A stretch of DNA of 43,988 bases, from the NCBI GenBank assembly GCA_016220085.1, contig JACRIN010000028.1, positions 1 to 43,988 on the forward strand. The letters are read 5' to 3'. The position numbers and the translations under genes were made by a program. This document shows, piece after piece, positions 43,931 to 43,988 of the stretch (position 1 is its first letter; the number at the start of each line of letters is the position of its first letter). Source of the DNA: Planctomycetota bacterium. Its GTDB lineage: Bacteria > Planctomycetota > UBA1135 > GCA-002686595. Below the pieces are notes generated by a model. That model had not been told where the DNA came from, searched no databases, and worked only from the letters and a program-made list of their open reading frames with translations.

Positions 43931-43988
43931 AAAGGGACCCCCTTGGAGCTGGCCTGGGCCGGTCGGGGGAGCAGGGGGCGGAGCCCCC
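43893..43988. mobile_element. Possible IS21-type transposon end
   Basis: Two imperfect copies of a 24-25-base unit lie head to tail: TGACGGCAAGCAGAAAAGGGACC at 43893-43915 in shortened form and TGCGGCAGTCTGAAAAGGGACC at 43918-43939. Both contain AAAAGGGACC. Repeated subterminal motifs of this kind are what I remember from ends of IS21-family elements. The integrase frame loses family resemblance at this point. The element body would lie beyond the window, so no transposase is seen. Confidence 0.5.

Overview
The window is about 44 kb of very GC-rich bacterial chromosome (GC-rich at third codon positions, GTG and TTG starts, frequent 1-4 base gene overlaps). The gene mix (ECF sigma/anti-sigma/CHAT module, secreted beta-propeller and squalene-cyclase-like toroid proteins, many B12-type radical SAM enzymes, an HNH endonuclease with a long N-terminal region) fits a high-GC Planctomycetota-like lineage, but no rRNA or taxonomic marker is present and Myxococcota or Acidobacteriota cannot be excluded. 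No rRNA, tRNA or CRISPR array was seen.

Layout. 1-3646: minus-strand signalling operon of ECF sigma factor, membrane anti-sigma-like protein and a TPR/CHAT peptidase-like protein that looks broken. 3920-5525: mnmH (tRNA 2-selenouridine synthase) and a small membrane protein. 5758-8427: one long reading frame joining a GT9 heptosyltransferase to a B12-type radical SAM enzyme. 8602-11527: a frameshifted helical protein, then a LemA-TPM-TPM membrane cluster. 11528-12290: long intergenic region with sixteen 11-bp tandem units. 12291-16658: purF, then a minus-strand DUF5131/FG-GAP/AlkA group, then an HNH endonuclease. 16659-17418: second long intergenic region with a 9-bp tandem repeat. 17419-22313: GT4 glycosyltransferase, a large hairpin, and two closely related tandem radical SAM enzymes that share a perfectly identical 114-bp tract. 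22314-27170: 24-bp repeats, a SpecificRecomb/Gcr-family membrane protein, a secreted cyclase-fold protein and an HtrA-type protease.

27177-40917 is the most interesting part and reads as a possible undescribed acyl or natural-product biosynthesis locus. On the minus strand an SGNH hydrolase is followed by a catalytically complete KAS III and then by a KAS III paralogue whose nucleophile Cys is Gly. A secreted propeller-like protein lies opposite. An MDR oxidoreductase and an MBOAT O-acyltransferase form a second minus-strand pair. Divergent from them run an acyl-CoA/acyl-ACP synthetase, a free-standing acyl carrier protein and two tandem 571-residue radical SAM enzymes with a PhpK-like layout. 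Together they can activate an acyl or carboxylic acid, load it on the ACP, condense it (active/inactive KAS III pair), reduce it (MDR), modify it by radical chemistry and O-acylate a product (MBOAT/SGNH). The product is unknown.

40918-43988: a decayed gene fragment, a coiled-coil/winged-helix DNA-binding protein and the edge of an integrative element (small ORFs, excisionase-like HTH, tyrosine integrase). The integrase is cut off by DNA resembling an IS21-type transposon end.
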